From NCBI GenBank assembly GCA_011742915.1, contig JAAQTN010000044.1:1-42127 (forward strand): DNA of 42,127 nucleotides, given 5' to 3'. Source of the DNA: Billgrantia desiderata. Lineage in GTDB: Bacteria; Pseudomonadota; Gammaproteobacteria; Pseudomonadales; Halomonadaceae. Below the pieces are notes generated by a model that was not told the DNA's origin, made no database searches, and saw only the letters and a list, made by a program, of their open reading frames with translations. The first letter of the stretch is position 1. The number at the start of each line of letters is the position of its first letter. The position numbers and the translations under genes are program-made. Positions 8,142-15,520 of the stretch are shown piece by piece.

Positions 8142-8278
8142 TGATTTCTTCAGTCCTGAAAAAGAATCGTCGTTTATCAAAGCCCGCCTTCACGCAGCAT
8201 CTTCACGCGCTGGTATCCATGCCGGTATCCACCGCAAGGCAGGTTTCCACCGAGGTTTCCAGCAGGAGGCCAGTATGA
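8141..8278 (+). CDS. Very small phage ORF, 45 residues
   Basis: ATG at 8141 uses the last base of the preceding TGA and follows the strong site GGGGCAGGAG. The frame runs to TGA at 8276-8278, itself overlapping the next ATG. The peptide is basic and its C-terminal half has a repeating V-S pattern (MPVSTARQVSTEVSS) that mirrors the DNA octamer repeat there. It may be a real coupled gene or merely a translated leader of the next gene. Confidence 0.35.
   Translation: MISSVLKKNRRLSKPAFTQHLHALVSMPVSTARQVSTEVSSRRPV
8212..8261 (+). repeat. Four copies of octamer GGTWTCCA
   Basis: GGTATCCA occurs at 8212 and 8224, and GGTTTCCA at 8242 and 8254. The spacing is 12, 18 and 12 bases. All lie inside the 45-residue frame and read as repeated Val-Ser codons. 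Either an iterated protein-binding site or a small coding repeat. Confidence 0.45.
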
Positions 8279-8592
8279 GCGGCAGCCAAGACGAGCTGAG
8301 ACAGCGCTGGAAAGCTGCCTGTAAGGCGATGCGCAAAGGGGTAAGGGTAGACCTGGCCGAGTTCGCCGAGCTGCGCTGTGGGGCTAAGACGCGAGCAGGA
8401 ACGCCATGTAAGCGCCGCGACCTATTCGCCAGTGGACGCTGCAGGATGCATGGGGGCATGTCCACCGGCCCGAAGAGCGGCCCAAGAGCCAAGATCGTGC
8501 AGCCGGCGCCGCCAGAGGAGCCCTACAACCCGGCAGACAACCCGGAGCTGATGCGGCTGATCAATGCCCAGCTTGAGCACTGCACGCTGTAA
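8275..8592 (+). CDS. HGGxSTGP-motif phage protein
   Basis: The protein has 105 residues; ATG at 8275 overlaps the upstream stop and has the site AGGAGG 8 bases before it. The core is a Cys-rich motif: LRCGAKTRAGTPCKR, then GRCRMHGGMSTGPKSGP. This short family is found in many phages and prophages, often near terminase or packaging genes. The four Cys and His residues suggest metal binding. Its precise role is not established. A proline-rich tail follows. It is the last gene of the overlapped run. Confidence 0.7.
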   Translation: MSGSQDELRQRWKAACKAMRKGVRVDLAEFAELRCGAKTRAGTPCKRRDLFASGRCRMHGGMSTGPKSGPRAKIVQPAPPEEPYNPADNPELMRLINAQLEHCTL

Positions 8593-8627
8593 AGCCCATG
8601 GATGCTTGAGAAAAGTATAGATTCGCG

Positions 8628-8646
8628 CCGAGGTTCGCAGCCTCGG
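8628..8646. repeat. Short inverted repeat in non-coding gap
   Basis: CCGAGG (8628-8633) and CCTCGG (8641-8646) flank TTCGCAG, and the sequence TTCGCAG recurs directly after the second arm. No T run follows. It lies in the gap 8593-8833, which holds no convincing gene. Confidence 0.3.
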
Positions 8647-8752
8647 TTCGCAGCAGAACACCGCGATGGTGGACTAGGAAGTTGTCATGAATGGCCAGGA
8701 TGGCCGGGGGGATAAGTCGTGAGTGCCCCATGGGAGTAAAAACCGCGACCTG

Positions 8753-8798
8753 TGCCCGTCATTGCCCCTGCGGGGTGGTGGCGGGCATTCTATTGTTA
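8753..8798 (+). terminator. Possible terminator hairpin
   Basis: Outer arms TGCCCG (8753-8758) and CGGGCA (8782-8787) enclose an inner CCCC/GGGG hairpin; TTCTATTGTT follows. The stem is interrupted and the T run is broken, so termination is only plausible. Confidence 0.35.
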
Positions 8799-8833
8799 GG
8801 GTGTGTCACAAATAAAAACGAGGGGGGTGTGGT

Positions 8834-9193
8834 ATGTTCGGCTCATTCAAGATCCATGCAGGTGACTTTGGCGAGAAGAAGGACGCGCAGTTCGTCGCCA
8901 AGACCTTCCTGATGCCCAAACCAGGGGCTTTTTGGGGTCAGGAGAAATACGACATCAGCCAGGTGGAAGTGCTCGAACAGGCGAGCGAGGAGAACGTTAA
9001 GCGCCTCGGTGGTACGGTTGGCTGGGGTGTGGCAGGTGCTGCGCTACTCGGCCCTGTAGGGCTGCTGGCTGGCCTTCTGGTGGGCGGCAGAGGAAAGGAC
9101 GTGACTTTCATCGTGCAGTTCATGGACGGCAAGAAGGCGCTCTGCACGGCGTCCAGCAAGGTTTACACCCAGATCCTTGCGGCCAGGTTCTAA
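8834..9193 (+). CDS. Small hypothetical protein with glycine-rich hydrophobic segment
   Basis: The protein has 119 residues; ATG at 8834 follows the site GAGGGGGG. The first 60 residues are soluble and charged. A Gly/Ala/Leu-rich hydrophobic stretch (about residues 64-86, GWGVAGAALLGPVGLLAGLL) could be a membrane hairpin or glycine zipper, followed by a beta-like tail (VTFIVQFMDGKKAL). It is separated from the capsid module by about 240 bases and is the last gene before tRNA-Ser. No function is recognised. Confidence 0.6.
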   Translation: MFGSFKIHAGDFGEKKDAQFVAKTFLMPKPGAFWGQEKYDISQVEVLEQASEENVKRLGGTVGWGVAGAALLGPVGLLAGLLVGGRGKDVTFIVQFMDGKKALCTASSKVYTQILAARF

Positions 9194-9234
9194 CTTGCTT
9201 GCAGCCTCTACCTGCGAAAAGGTGTATTCGACCC

Positions 9235-9285
9235 AGCAAAACAAAACCGCCTCATCTGTACCGTTTTCGGTTTGATGGGCGGTTT
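9235..9285 (-). terminator. Terminator downstream of tRNA-Ser
   Basis: Read on the minus strand, a 12-bp stem with one bulged base (9285-9274 with 9256-9244) is followed by GGTTTTGTTTTG. It is about 50 bases beyond the tRNA-Ser 3' end and would stop its transcript. It also faces the end of the gene at 8834. Confidence 0.6.
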
Positions 9286-9333
9286 GTTGGGTTGCCTAGA
9301 AAAACGCTTCTAAGCACCTGATAAAACAGGGTA

Positions 9334-9423
<90 letters not shown>

Positions 9424-9475
9424 ACATTGTGGTTCTTCCACGGGGGCAACGCCCTTGTGCGTCAGAACGGCGCAA

Positions 9476-9504
9476 AGTCTAACGGCTTAAGTGCGCGTTT
9501 GCAA
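9476..9504 (-). promoter_or_regulatory. Sigma-70-type promoter of tRNA-Ser
   Basis: On the minus strand TTGCAA (9504-9499) and TAGACT (9481-9476) are 17 bases apart, followed by a GC-rich discriminator (TTGCGCC), as is usual for stable RNA genes. Confidence 0.65.
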
Positions 9505-9528
9505 GCCGGTTTTTCGGTTCGAGCGCAT

Positions 9529-10032
9529 TCAGCCGGCGGCCAGCACGGCGTAGTCGCCGTGGGCTTCCAGGCACAGGGTTTCGCCGCACCAGAGCTGCTG
9601 GACAAGAGCGATGCGGCCGCGCCCACGGCTCGTCAACCGCTCGGCCAGGCTCGCCGGGCCCTGTTCGCTCTGGGCAGCGCAGACGATGCGGTAATCGCCG
9701 GTAACGGGGGCCAGGAAACGCTGGCTGGCTTCGGCCACGACGACGTCGCGGGCGTAGCCGCGCTGGCGCAGCCACAGGGTGGCCCAGCACCAGCCCAGCA
9801 GGGTGGTCTGGGCGGTGAGCGCCCCGCCGAAACCGGTGCCCTTGTCGTTGAGATTGGGGCCAAGCGCAAGCTCCCACACCAGGCTCTCCCCTTCCCAGCG
9901 CATCTCGCGAATGCCCAGATGCTCGACCAGGGGGATGGCATCCATGAGCCAGGCCAGGAACGCCTGCGGGTCGTCACCCTGGCCGGGCTCGGGCAGCGGC
10001 AGGCGTGGGTGGGGTATGCCGACCTCGCGCAT
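9529..10032 (-). CDS. YiiD C-terminal-type thioesterase
   Basis: The protein has 167 residues. It matches the hot-dog thioesterase-like domain found at the C-terminus of YiiD: LVEHLGIREMRWEGESLVWE, then PNLNDKGTGFGGALTAQTTLLGWC, where the N-D-K-x-T-x-F-G-G segment heads the central helix. Family members are thought to act on acyl-CoA or acyl-ACP thioesters; the YiiD relative FabY is linked to the start of fatty acid synthesis, but here the acetyltransferase half is absent. The start lies 3 bases after the nitroreductase stop, so the two form an operon. The substrate is unknown. Confidence 0.75.
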   Translation of the reverse strand: MREVGIPHPRLPLPEPGQGDDPQAFLAWLMDAIPLVEHLGIREMRWEGESLVWELALGPNLNDKGTGFGGALTAQTTLLGWCWATLWLRQRGYARDVVVAEASQRFLAPVTGDYRIVCAAQSEQGPASLAERLTSRGRGRIALVQQLWCGETLCLEAHGDYAVLAAG

Positions 10033-10035
10033 GGG

Positions 10036-10596
10036 TCAGGTCCAACGCTCGACGAAGTCGCCGATATCATGCTCGGCAATGGGCTTGTGGCGCCCGCCGA
10101 GCTGGCCCAGATAGAGGAAGGCGATCAACTCGTCCTCTTCCTCCAGACCGAGCCCCTTGCGCACGGTGGGGTCGAAAGCGTACTTGCCGCTGCGCCACAT
10201 GGCGCCGAGCCCCAACGCATGGGCCGCGAGCATGATGCCGTGGGCGGCGCAGCCGGCGGAGATCACCTGTTCGATCTTGGGCACCTTGGGCACGTCGGGG
10301 GTGACCTTGGCGATCACGGCGATGATCATGGGAGCGCGCAGCGGCTTCTTGCGCGCCGCATCCAGGGCGGTATCCTCGATGCTCGGGTCCTCACGGTATT
10401 CGGCCTCGGCGAACAGCTCGCCCAGCCGCTCGCGCCCTTCACCGGTGAACTCGATGAAACGCCAGGGGCGCAGCTCCTTGTGGTCCGGCGCACGCAGCGC
10501 GGCGCGATAGATCGCTTCCATCTGCTCGGGGCCGGGGGCCGGCCCCATCAGCTTGCCCATCGAGCTGCGTTCGTGCAGCAGGGTCAGTGCGTCCAT
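10036..10596 (-). CDS. Nitroreductase family protein, YdjA-like
   Basis: The protein has 186 residues. The start at 10596 (MDALTLLHERSSMGKL) is chosen because YdjA proteins begin in the same way; an ATG four codons upstream lacks a ribosome site. Conserved features are APDHKELRPWRFIEF near the FMN phosphate site, the KVPKIEQVISAGCAAHGIMLAA helix and the GLGAMWRSG region. These are small FMN enzymes that reduce nitro or quinone compounds with NAD(P)H; the physiological substrate of YdjA is not known. The gene is followed by the thioesterase with a 3-base gap. Confidence 0.85.
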   Translation of the reverse strand: MDALTLLHERSSMGKLMGPAPGPEQMEAIYRAALRAPDHKELRPWRFIEFTGEGRERLGELFAEAEYREDPSIEDTALDAARKKPLRAPMIIAVIAKVTPDVPKVPKIEQVISAGCAAHGIMLAAHALGLGAMWRSGKYAFDPTVRKGLGLEEEDELIAFLYLGQLGGRHKPIAEHDIGDFVERWT

Positions 10597-10701
10597 ACCA
10601 TTTCCCATGCCAGGTCGTCGAAATAGATCAAACTCTACCAGCTGCCCCGCTGGCTGTCGTGCCGGGCCTAGCGTTTCGACAGAGCCACTGTTGCGAAGGG
10701 C

Positions 10702-11535
10702 CTACTGTCTCGCCAAGCGCAGGGGCTCGGGCGGGCGCTCGCCGGGAGTGGCGCGCCAGGGGCTGATATCGAGCCCGCCGCGACGCACGTAGCGCGCCAG
10801 CACCAGCAGTCGCTCCGGTTTCGCCTTGGCCATCAGGTCGGTGAAGATGTGCTCCACGCAGTGCTCGTGGAAGTCCTGATGCTGACGATAGCCGATCAGA
10901 TAGCGCAGCAGGCCTTCGCGGTCGAGCTTGGGGCCGCGGTAGCGAATCAGCACGCTGCCCCAGTCGGGCTGGCCGGTGACCGGGCAGTTGGACTTGAGCA
11001 GATGGGAGTAGAGCGTCTCCTCGACGATCTCCTCCCCCACCTTCAAGTGCTCGGCGCTGGGCGAGTAGGCGTCGATCTCGATGTCGAGTTCGTCCAGGCA
11101 CTCCCCGGGCAGTCGACAGACAGCCAGCGCCGCGTCGTCGACATCGAACAGCTCCACCGAGACCGGCGCCCCGGCGGCCTGGGCCAAGTCGCGCTCGAGG
11201 GTGTCGATCACCTGCTCGCGGCTGTCGAAACGGGTCTGGTTGAAGCCGTTGAGGTAGAGCTTCCACGACTTCGACTCGATCAGGTTGGGCGACTCCGCCG
11301 GCAGGCGAAAACGTGCCACGGCCACCCTTGGCTTGCCGCGAGCGTTGAGCCAGCTCACCTCGAAGGCGTGCCACTCGTCCTCGCCGACGAAGGGCAGCCG
11401 GCCCTCCTCGATGCCCAGCAGCGCGCGATTGGCCGCGCGGGGAATGGGATAGAGCAGCCCGGCATCGTAGTGCTCGGGGTAGACGGACTCGCGCCCCAGC
11501 GGGGCATGCTCGAGCGTATCGGGTCGGTGACTCAT
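10702..11535 (-). CDS. queF: NADPH-dependent 7-cyano-7-deazaguanine reductase QueF
   Basis: The protein has 277 residues, the long (two-domain) gammaproteobacterial form. It reduces preQ0 to preQ1 in queuosine synthesis for tRNA wobble base 34. Visible are the ESKSWKLYLN motif (residues 87-96) that binds NADPH, the active-site Cys184 in SNCPVTGQPDWGS with Asp191 as proton donor, and the C-terminal HEHCVEHIF substrate-binding segment. The ATG at 11535 is chosen over an upstream start because it overlaps the transporter permease stop as ATGA, which implies coupled translation, and because family members start near MSHRP. Confidence 0.95.
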   Translation of the reverse strand: MSHRPDTLEHAPLGRESVYPEHYDAGLLYPIPRAANRALLGIEEGRLPFVGEDEWHAFEVSWLNARGKPRVAVARFRLPAESPNLIESKSWKLYLNGFNQTRFDSREQVIDTLERDLAQAAGAPVSVELFDVDDAALAVCRLPGECLDELDIEIDAYSPSAEHLKVGEEIVEETLYSHLLKSNCPVTGQPDWGSVLIRYRGPKLDREGLLRYLIGYRQHQDFHEHCVEHIFTDLMAKAKPERLLVLARYVRRGGLDISPWRATPGERPPEPLRLARQ

Positions 11536-12305
11536 GAACGTATTCCTTTGCCCCGTTCCAGCATCCACAGGGCGATGGCGAAGAGCACGATGATGAAAGC
11601 GAAGATGGCCGTCAGCGCCCAGCCTACCGGGATGTCGGAGATACCGAGAAAGCCGTGGCGGAACACGTTGACCATATAGAGTATCGGGTTGAGCAGCGAG
11701 ACGTTCTGCCAGAAGGTCGGCAGCAGCGAGATCGAGTAGAACACCCCGCCCAGATAGGTCAACGGCGTGAGCACGAAGGTCGGCACGATGGAGACGTCGT
11801 CGAACTTGTCGGCCAGCAGCGCATTGATGAAGCCGCCGATGGAGAACAGCGCCGCAGTGAGCACCACCACGCCGAGGGTCAGCAGCGGGTGAGCCACGTT
11901 GATGCGGGTGAAGAACAGCGACACCAGGGTGACGATGGCGCCCACTCCCAGGCCGCGGGCCATGCCGCCCAGCACGAAGCCGGCCAGGATCACCCAGTTG
12001 GGCATGGGCGAGACCATCATCTCCTCCACGCTGCGCTGGAACTTGTTGGAGAAGAAGCTGGAGGCCACGTTGGAGTAGCTGTTGGTGATCACCGCCATCA
12101 TGATCAGCCCCGGGACGATGAAGTCCATGTAGCTGAAGCCGTCCATCTCGCCGATGCGCGGACCGATCAGGCTGCCGAAGATGATGAAATACATGGCCAT
12201 GGTGATCGAGGGCGGCAGCAGCGTCTGCGGCCAGATCCGCGTGAAGCGCTTGATCTCCTTGAGCACCAGGGTCCAGAGGGCGATGGCGATCTGAACGGGG
12301 CTCAC
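11532..12305 (-). CDS. ABC-2 type transporter permease, YadH-like
   Basis: The protein has 257 residues with six predicted membrane helices and the conserved ABC-2 features: an amphipathic N-terminus (LVLKEIKRFTRIWPQTLLPP), FQRSVEEMMVSPMPNW after helix 2 and the LTPLTYLGGVFYSISLLP loop. It resembles E. coli YadH and is the membrane partner of the ATPase encoded directly upstream with a 4-base overlap. Transport is presumably export across the inner membrane. The substrate is unknown; a link to queuosine precursors is only suggested by coupling to queF. Confidence 0.88.
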   Translation of the reverse strand: MSPVQIAIALWTLVLKEIKRFTRIWPQTLLPPSITMAMYFIIFGSLIGPRIGEMDGFSYMDFIVPGLIMMAVITNSYSNVASSFFSNKFQRSVEEMMVSPMPNWVILAGFVLGGMARGLGVGAIVTLVSLFFTRINVAHPLLTLGVVVLTAALFSIGGFINALLADKFDDVSIVPTFVLTPLTYLGGVFYSISLLPTFWQNVSLLNPILYMVNVFRHGFLGISDIPVGWALTAIFAFIIVLFAIALWMLERGKGIRS

Positions 12306-13264
12306 TTGTTCACCTCCACTGTGTCGAGTTCACGCTGCACTCCGTTGCCCTGCTCCACCATCGACACGAACATCTCCTCCAGCCGGTTGGCACGGTTGCG
12401 CATGGAGACCACCTCGATCCCTTGCTCGCCCAGGGCGGCAAACACGTCGTTGAGACGCTGACCGCGATGCACCACCACGGCAAGCTGGGCCCCCTCCACC
12501 CGGTGCACCTCGAAGCCCTCGACATGCGGGGCCTGCTCCACGGGCCGGGCCAGGTCGAGCAGGAAGGTTTCGGTGTCGAGCTCGGCGAGCAGCTCGCGCA
12601 CGCTGGTGTTCCGCACGATCTCGCCGCGGTTGATGATCGCCACGTTGCGACAGAGGCTCTCGGCCTCTTCCAGATAGTGAGTGGTGAGGATGATGGTGGT
12701 GCCCTCCTCGCGATTGATGCGGCGCATGTACTCCCACATGCTGCGCCGCAGCTCGATATCGACGCCGGCGGTGGGCTCGTCGAGAATCAGCAGCTTGGGG
12801 CGGTGCATCAGGGCGCGGGCGATCATCAGGCGGCGTTTCATGCCACCGGAGAGCATGCGCGCGCTGCCGCTCCGCTTGTCCCACAGCCCGAGGTCCTTGA
12901 GCAGCTGCTCGGCCCGGGGCAGCGCCTCGCGGCGCGGCATGCCGTAATAGCCCGCCTGGGCCAGCACGATGTCGATGACCTTCTCGAACTGGTTGAAGTT
13001 GAACTCCTGGGGCACCACGCCCAGGTGGTATTTGGCCCGGGCGAAGTCGCGGTCGATATCGATGCCGAAGATCGAGACCCGGCCGGCGGTTTTCTGCACC
13101 AGCGAGCACACCACGCCGAGGGTGGTGGACTTGCCGGCCCCGTTGGGGCCCAGCAGGGCGAAGAAATCCCCCTGCTCGACGTCGAGATCGATGCCCTTGA
13201 GGGCATGAAAGCCGTTGCCGTAAACCTTGGTCAGGCCACGGATCGACAGCGCCGGTTCGGCCAT
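12302..13264 (-). CDS. ABC transporter ATP-binding protein, YadG-like
   Basis: The protein has 320 residues with an ATPase domain at about 1-230: Walker A GPNGAGKST (39-47), Q loop VPQEFNF, signature LSGGMKRRLMIARAL, Walker B LLILDEPTAGVD and the H-loop LTTHYLEEAE. The extra C-terminal 90 residues are typical of the CcmA/YadG branch. It energises the permease encoded immediately downstream; the stop overlaps the permease start. It is the first gene of the operon with yadH-like and queF. Confidence 0.92.
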   Translation of the reverse strand: MAEPALSIRGLTKVYGNGFHALKGIDLDVEQGDFFALLGPNGAGKSTTLGVVCSLVQKTAGRVSIFGIDIDRDFARAKYHLGVVPQEFNFNQFEKVIDIVLAQAGYYGMPRREALPRAEQLLKDLGLWDKRSGSARMLSGGMKRRLMIARALMHRPKLLILDEPTAGVDIELRRSMWEYMRRINREEGTTIILTTHYLEEAESLCRNVAIINRGEIVRNTSVRELLAELDTETFLLDLARPVEQAPHVEGFEVHRVEGAQLAVVVHRGQRLNDVFAALGEQGIEVVSMRNRANRLEEMFVSMVEQGNGVQRELDTVEVNK

Positions 13265-13339
13265 GGGACATCCTTGCGTTGGGATGAAGTGCGAGTCAAA
13301 GAGATTAGGGCGCGAAGAATTTTTTCAAGTCGCTGCCTG

Positions 13340-13372
13340 GAAAAACGCCGAAACCCTCGCCCATGGGCAAGG
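13340..13372 (-). terminator. Possible terminator of the tRNA array
   Basis: The palindromic stem CCTTGCCC/GGGCGAGG (13355-13372) is followed on the minus strand by GTTTCGGCGTTTTT. It lies about 27 bases beyond the last tRNA. The T run is interrupted. Confidence 0.45.
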
Positions 13373-13398
13373 TCATCAAATTTTTTGGGGGGAGAAAT

Positions 13399-13473
13399 TG
13401 GAGCGGGAAAGGAGATTCGAACTCCCGACCCTCGCCTTGGCAAGGCGATGCTCTACCACTGAGCTATTCCCGC
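13399..13473 (-). tRNA. tRNA-Gly(GCC), copy 1
   Basis: The 75-base gene has acceptor GCGGGAA, anticodon loop TTGCCAA (GCC) and encoded CCA. It is identical to the second copy at 13635 and last in the array in transcription order. Confidence 0.96.
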
Positions 13474-13518
13474 TTATCGCCTCTGGAGTGTCGACAGGGA
13501 CCTCACAGAGCATCGAAG

Positions 13519-13594
13519 TGGCGTCCCATAGGGGGTTCGAACCCCTGTTCCCGCCGTGAAAGGGCGGTGTCCTAGGCCACTAGACGAATGGGAC
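13519..13594 (-). tRNA. tRNA-Glu(TTC), copy 1
   Basis: The 76-base gene has acceptor GTCCCAT, anticodon loop CTTTCAC (TTC) and encoded CCA. It differs from the other copy in the D arm (GGCCTAGGAC here, GGTCCAGGAC there). Confidence 0.96.
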
Positions 13595-13634
13595 GCAAAA
13601 GCCAGACCGTGCGGTTACCTGCCGAAGCAGGATT

Positions 13635-13709
13635 TGGAGCGGGAAAGGAGATTCGAACTCCCGACCCTCGCCTTGGCAAGGCGATGCTCTACCACTGAGC
13701 TATTCCCGC
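13635..13709 (-). tRNA. tRNA-Gly(GCC), copy 2
   Basis: 75 bases, same sequence as the copy at 13399, with encoded CCA. It is the second gene in transcription order. Confidence 0.96.
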
Positions 13710-13769
13710 ACTCTGTTCTTGCCCTTCGGTCCTGCTCTCCGGTACCCGTTGAAACCAGCGTAAAACGAG

Positions 13770-13845
13770 TGGCGTCCCATAGGGGGTTCGAACCCCTGTT
13801 CCCGCCGTGAAAGGGCGGTGTCCTGGACCACTAGACGAATGGGAC
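13770..13845 (-). tRNA. tRNA-Glu(TTC), copy 2
   Basis: 76 bases with anticodon TTC and encoded CCA. It is the first gene of the array after the promoter at 13883-13911. Confidence 0.96.
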
Positions 13846-13882
13846 GCAGCCGTCTCGCTTTCGCCTCAACGAGGTGGCGCGA

Positions 13883-13911
13883 ATGTTACTCAAGCCCCCC
13901 GAGGCTGTCAA
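13883..13911 (-). promoter_or_regulatory. Strong sigma-70 promoter of the Glu-Gly tRNA array
   Basis: On the minus strand a perfect -35 TTGACA (13911-13906), a 17-base spacer and -10 TAACAT (13888-13883) are followed by the GC-rich discriminator TCGCGCC. This layout is typical of growth-rate and stringently controlled stable RNA promoters. Transcription would begin about 30 bases before tRNA-Glu copy 2. Confidence 0.85.
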
Positions 13912-14001
13912 CTGTCGGCCTCGGGCTGGCCGAAAAGAGGGAAAACGGCCAAGCTTTCAATGTCAGATGAAGTCGACGTCGCCCAGCAGGAGAGAGAGGC
14001 C

Positions 14002-14403
14002 ATGCGCAAGAAGATCGTGAAGAGCGATGCCGAGTGGCAAGCCCAGCTTACCCCTGAACAGTATCGCGTGACGCGCCAGCAGGGCACCGAGCGCCCTTTC
14101 AGCGGCGACTATCAGGTGACCGGCGAGCACGGCATCTACCACTGTGTCTGCTGTAATGCTCCACTGTTCGAGAACGAGCACAAGTTCGAAGCCGGCTGCG
14201 GCTGGCCCAGCTTCGATCGCCCACTGGGCAAGGCCGCCGTCGAGGAACGCCCCGACGACTCCCACGGCATGCAGCGCACCGAGGTAGTGTGCGCTCACTG
14301 CGATGCTCACCTGGGCCATATGTTCCCCGATGGCCCGCCCCACACCACCGGGCTGCGCTACTGCATCAATTCGGTATCCATCGCCTTCCACCCCGGCGAG
14401 TAA
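14002..14403 (+). CDS. msrB: Peptide-methionine (R)-S-oxide reductase MsrB
   Basis: The protein has 133 residues. ATG at 14002 follows AGGAGAGAGAGG and gives the usual family length; in-frame starts upstream (13960 and earlier) would run into the tRNA region. It repairs the R epimer of methionine sulfoxide in oxidised proteins. The zinc site is Cys48/Cys51 and Cys97/Cys100, the GCGWPSF and [11 protein letters not shown] motifs are intact, and the catalytic cysteine is Cys121 in RYCINS. It appears to be transcribed alone or with the GTPase gene downstream. Confidence 0.95.
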   Translation: MRKKIVKSDAEWQAQLTPEQYRVTRQQGTERPFSGDYQVTGEHGIYHCVCCNAPLFENEHKFEAGCGWPSFDRPLGKAAVEERPDDSHGMQRTEVVCAHCDAHLGHMFPDGPPHTTGLRYCINSVSIAFHPGE

Positions 14404-14474
14404 TCTTCCCCCACCCTGCCAAAGCCGCCCTTCTGCTATGATGGGCGGCCTCGTACGGTTTGCAGGAGTGGTAC

Positions 14475-15455
14475 ATGCTCGGCTGGTATCCGGGACACAT
14501 GAACAAGGCGCGCCGCCAGATTCAGGAGGCGCTGCCGGAAATCGACGTGGCGATCGAGGTGCTCGACGCCCGCCTGCCCTACTCCAGTGCCAACCCCATG
14601 CTGGCCGGCCTGACCCGCCACAAGCCGGTGCTCAAGATCCTCTCGCGGGCCGATCTGGCCGACCCGGAGCGTACCCGGGAGTGGGTGGCGCACTTCGATT
14701 CGCTGCCCGATACCCGCGCACTGGCGGTGACCACCACCAACGCCCGCGAACTCAAGCGCATCCCCAAGCTGTGTCATGAGCTTGCCGGACAGGTACGCGC
14801 CGACCGCGACGTGCGGGTGATGATCATGGGCATTCCCAACGTCGGCAAATCGACCCTGATCAACGGCCTGGCCGGCAAGGCGATCGCCAAGACCGGCAAC
14901 GAGCCGGCGGTGACCAAACGCCAGCAGAAGGTGCGCATTGCCGGTCGCGTGGCGCTGATCGACACCCCCGGCGTGCTATGGCCGAAGATCGAGGATCAGG
15001 CCAGCGCCTATCGCCTGGCCGCCAGCGGCGCCATTCGCGACACCGCCATCGATTACGTCGACGTGGCGGTGGTCACTGCCGCCGAGCTGGCCCGCCGCTA
15101 TCCCGAGGCGCTGAAGGCCCGTTACAAGCTGTCTTCCCTGCCGCCCTATGTGCCCAATCCCATGGCCGAGCAGGTCGAGGCGGACGGACCCAAGCGCATC
15201 GACCTGCTCGCCGTGGCCGGCTTCGACGGCCACGCGATACTGGCCGAGATCGCCAGTCGCCGAGGCGGGCTGCGCCCCGGCGGCGAGATCGACCTGCATC
15301 GCGGCGCCGAGGTCCTGCTGCACGAACTGCGCGACGGCAAGCTGGGTCGCCTGACGCTGGAAACCCCCGCCGACATCCCGGCGCCGGAGGCCGACGAAGA
15401 GACGTCGCCACAAGCGACGATCAACGATAGCGGCGACGCCGACAACCCCGCATAA
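14475..15455 (+). CDS. ylqF: Ribosome biogenesis GTPase YlqF
   Basis: The protein has 326 residues. ATG at 14475 follows GCAGGAG; it is used rather than the TTG at 14460. It is a circularly permuted GTPase: the G4-like SRADL (57-61) precedes G1 GIPNVGKS (119-126) and G3 DTPG (163-166). The start MLGWYPGHMNKA is characteristic of YlqF/RbgA proteins, which help assemble the large ribosomal subunit. The C-terminal 50 residues are acidic and variable. A GCCGCCC/GGGCGGC inverted repeat just upstream (from 14424) contains TATGAT, a possible -10. Confidence 0.92.
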   Translation: MLGWYPGHMNKARRQIQEALPEIDVAIEVLDARLPYSSANPMLAGLTRHKPVLKILSRADLADPERTREWVAHFDSLPDTRALAVTTTNARELKRIPKLCHELAGQVRADRDVRVMIMGIPNVGKSTLINGLAGKAIAKTGNEPAVTKRQQKVRIAGRVALIDTPGVLWPKIEDQASAYRLAASGAIRDTAIDYVDVAVVTAAELARRYPEALKARYKLSSLPPYVPNPMAEQVEADGPKRIDLLAVAGFDGHAILAEIASRRGGLRPGGEIDLHRGAEVLLHELRDGKLGRLTLETPADIPAPEADEETSPQATINDSGDADNPA

Positions 15456-15520
15456 TCATTGAGTTCCGGCGGCACGGCTGACCGGAGCCAACGGACACCA
15501 CTGGAATCTCGGACACCTCA

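Noticed and set aside
8691..8912. Plus-strand 73-codon frame with a lipobox-like LLGC
   Set aside because: It overlaps the better supported gene at 8834, spans a hairpin and has no good ribosome site; its tail is an out-of-frame reading of that gene.
13399..13845. Repeated sequences in this stretch as a CRISPR or insertion repeat
   Set aside because: The repeats are fully explained by duplicated tRNA-Glu and tRNA-Gly genes. No CRISPR array was seen anywhere in the window.
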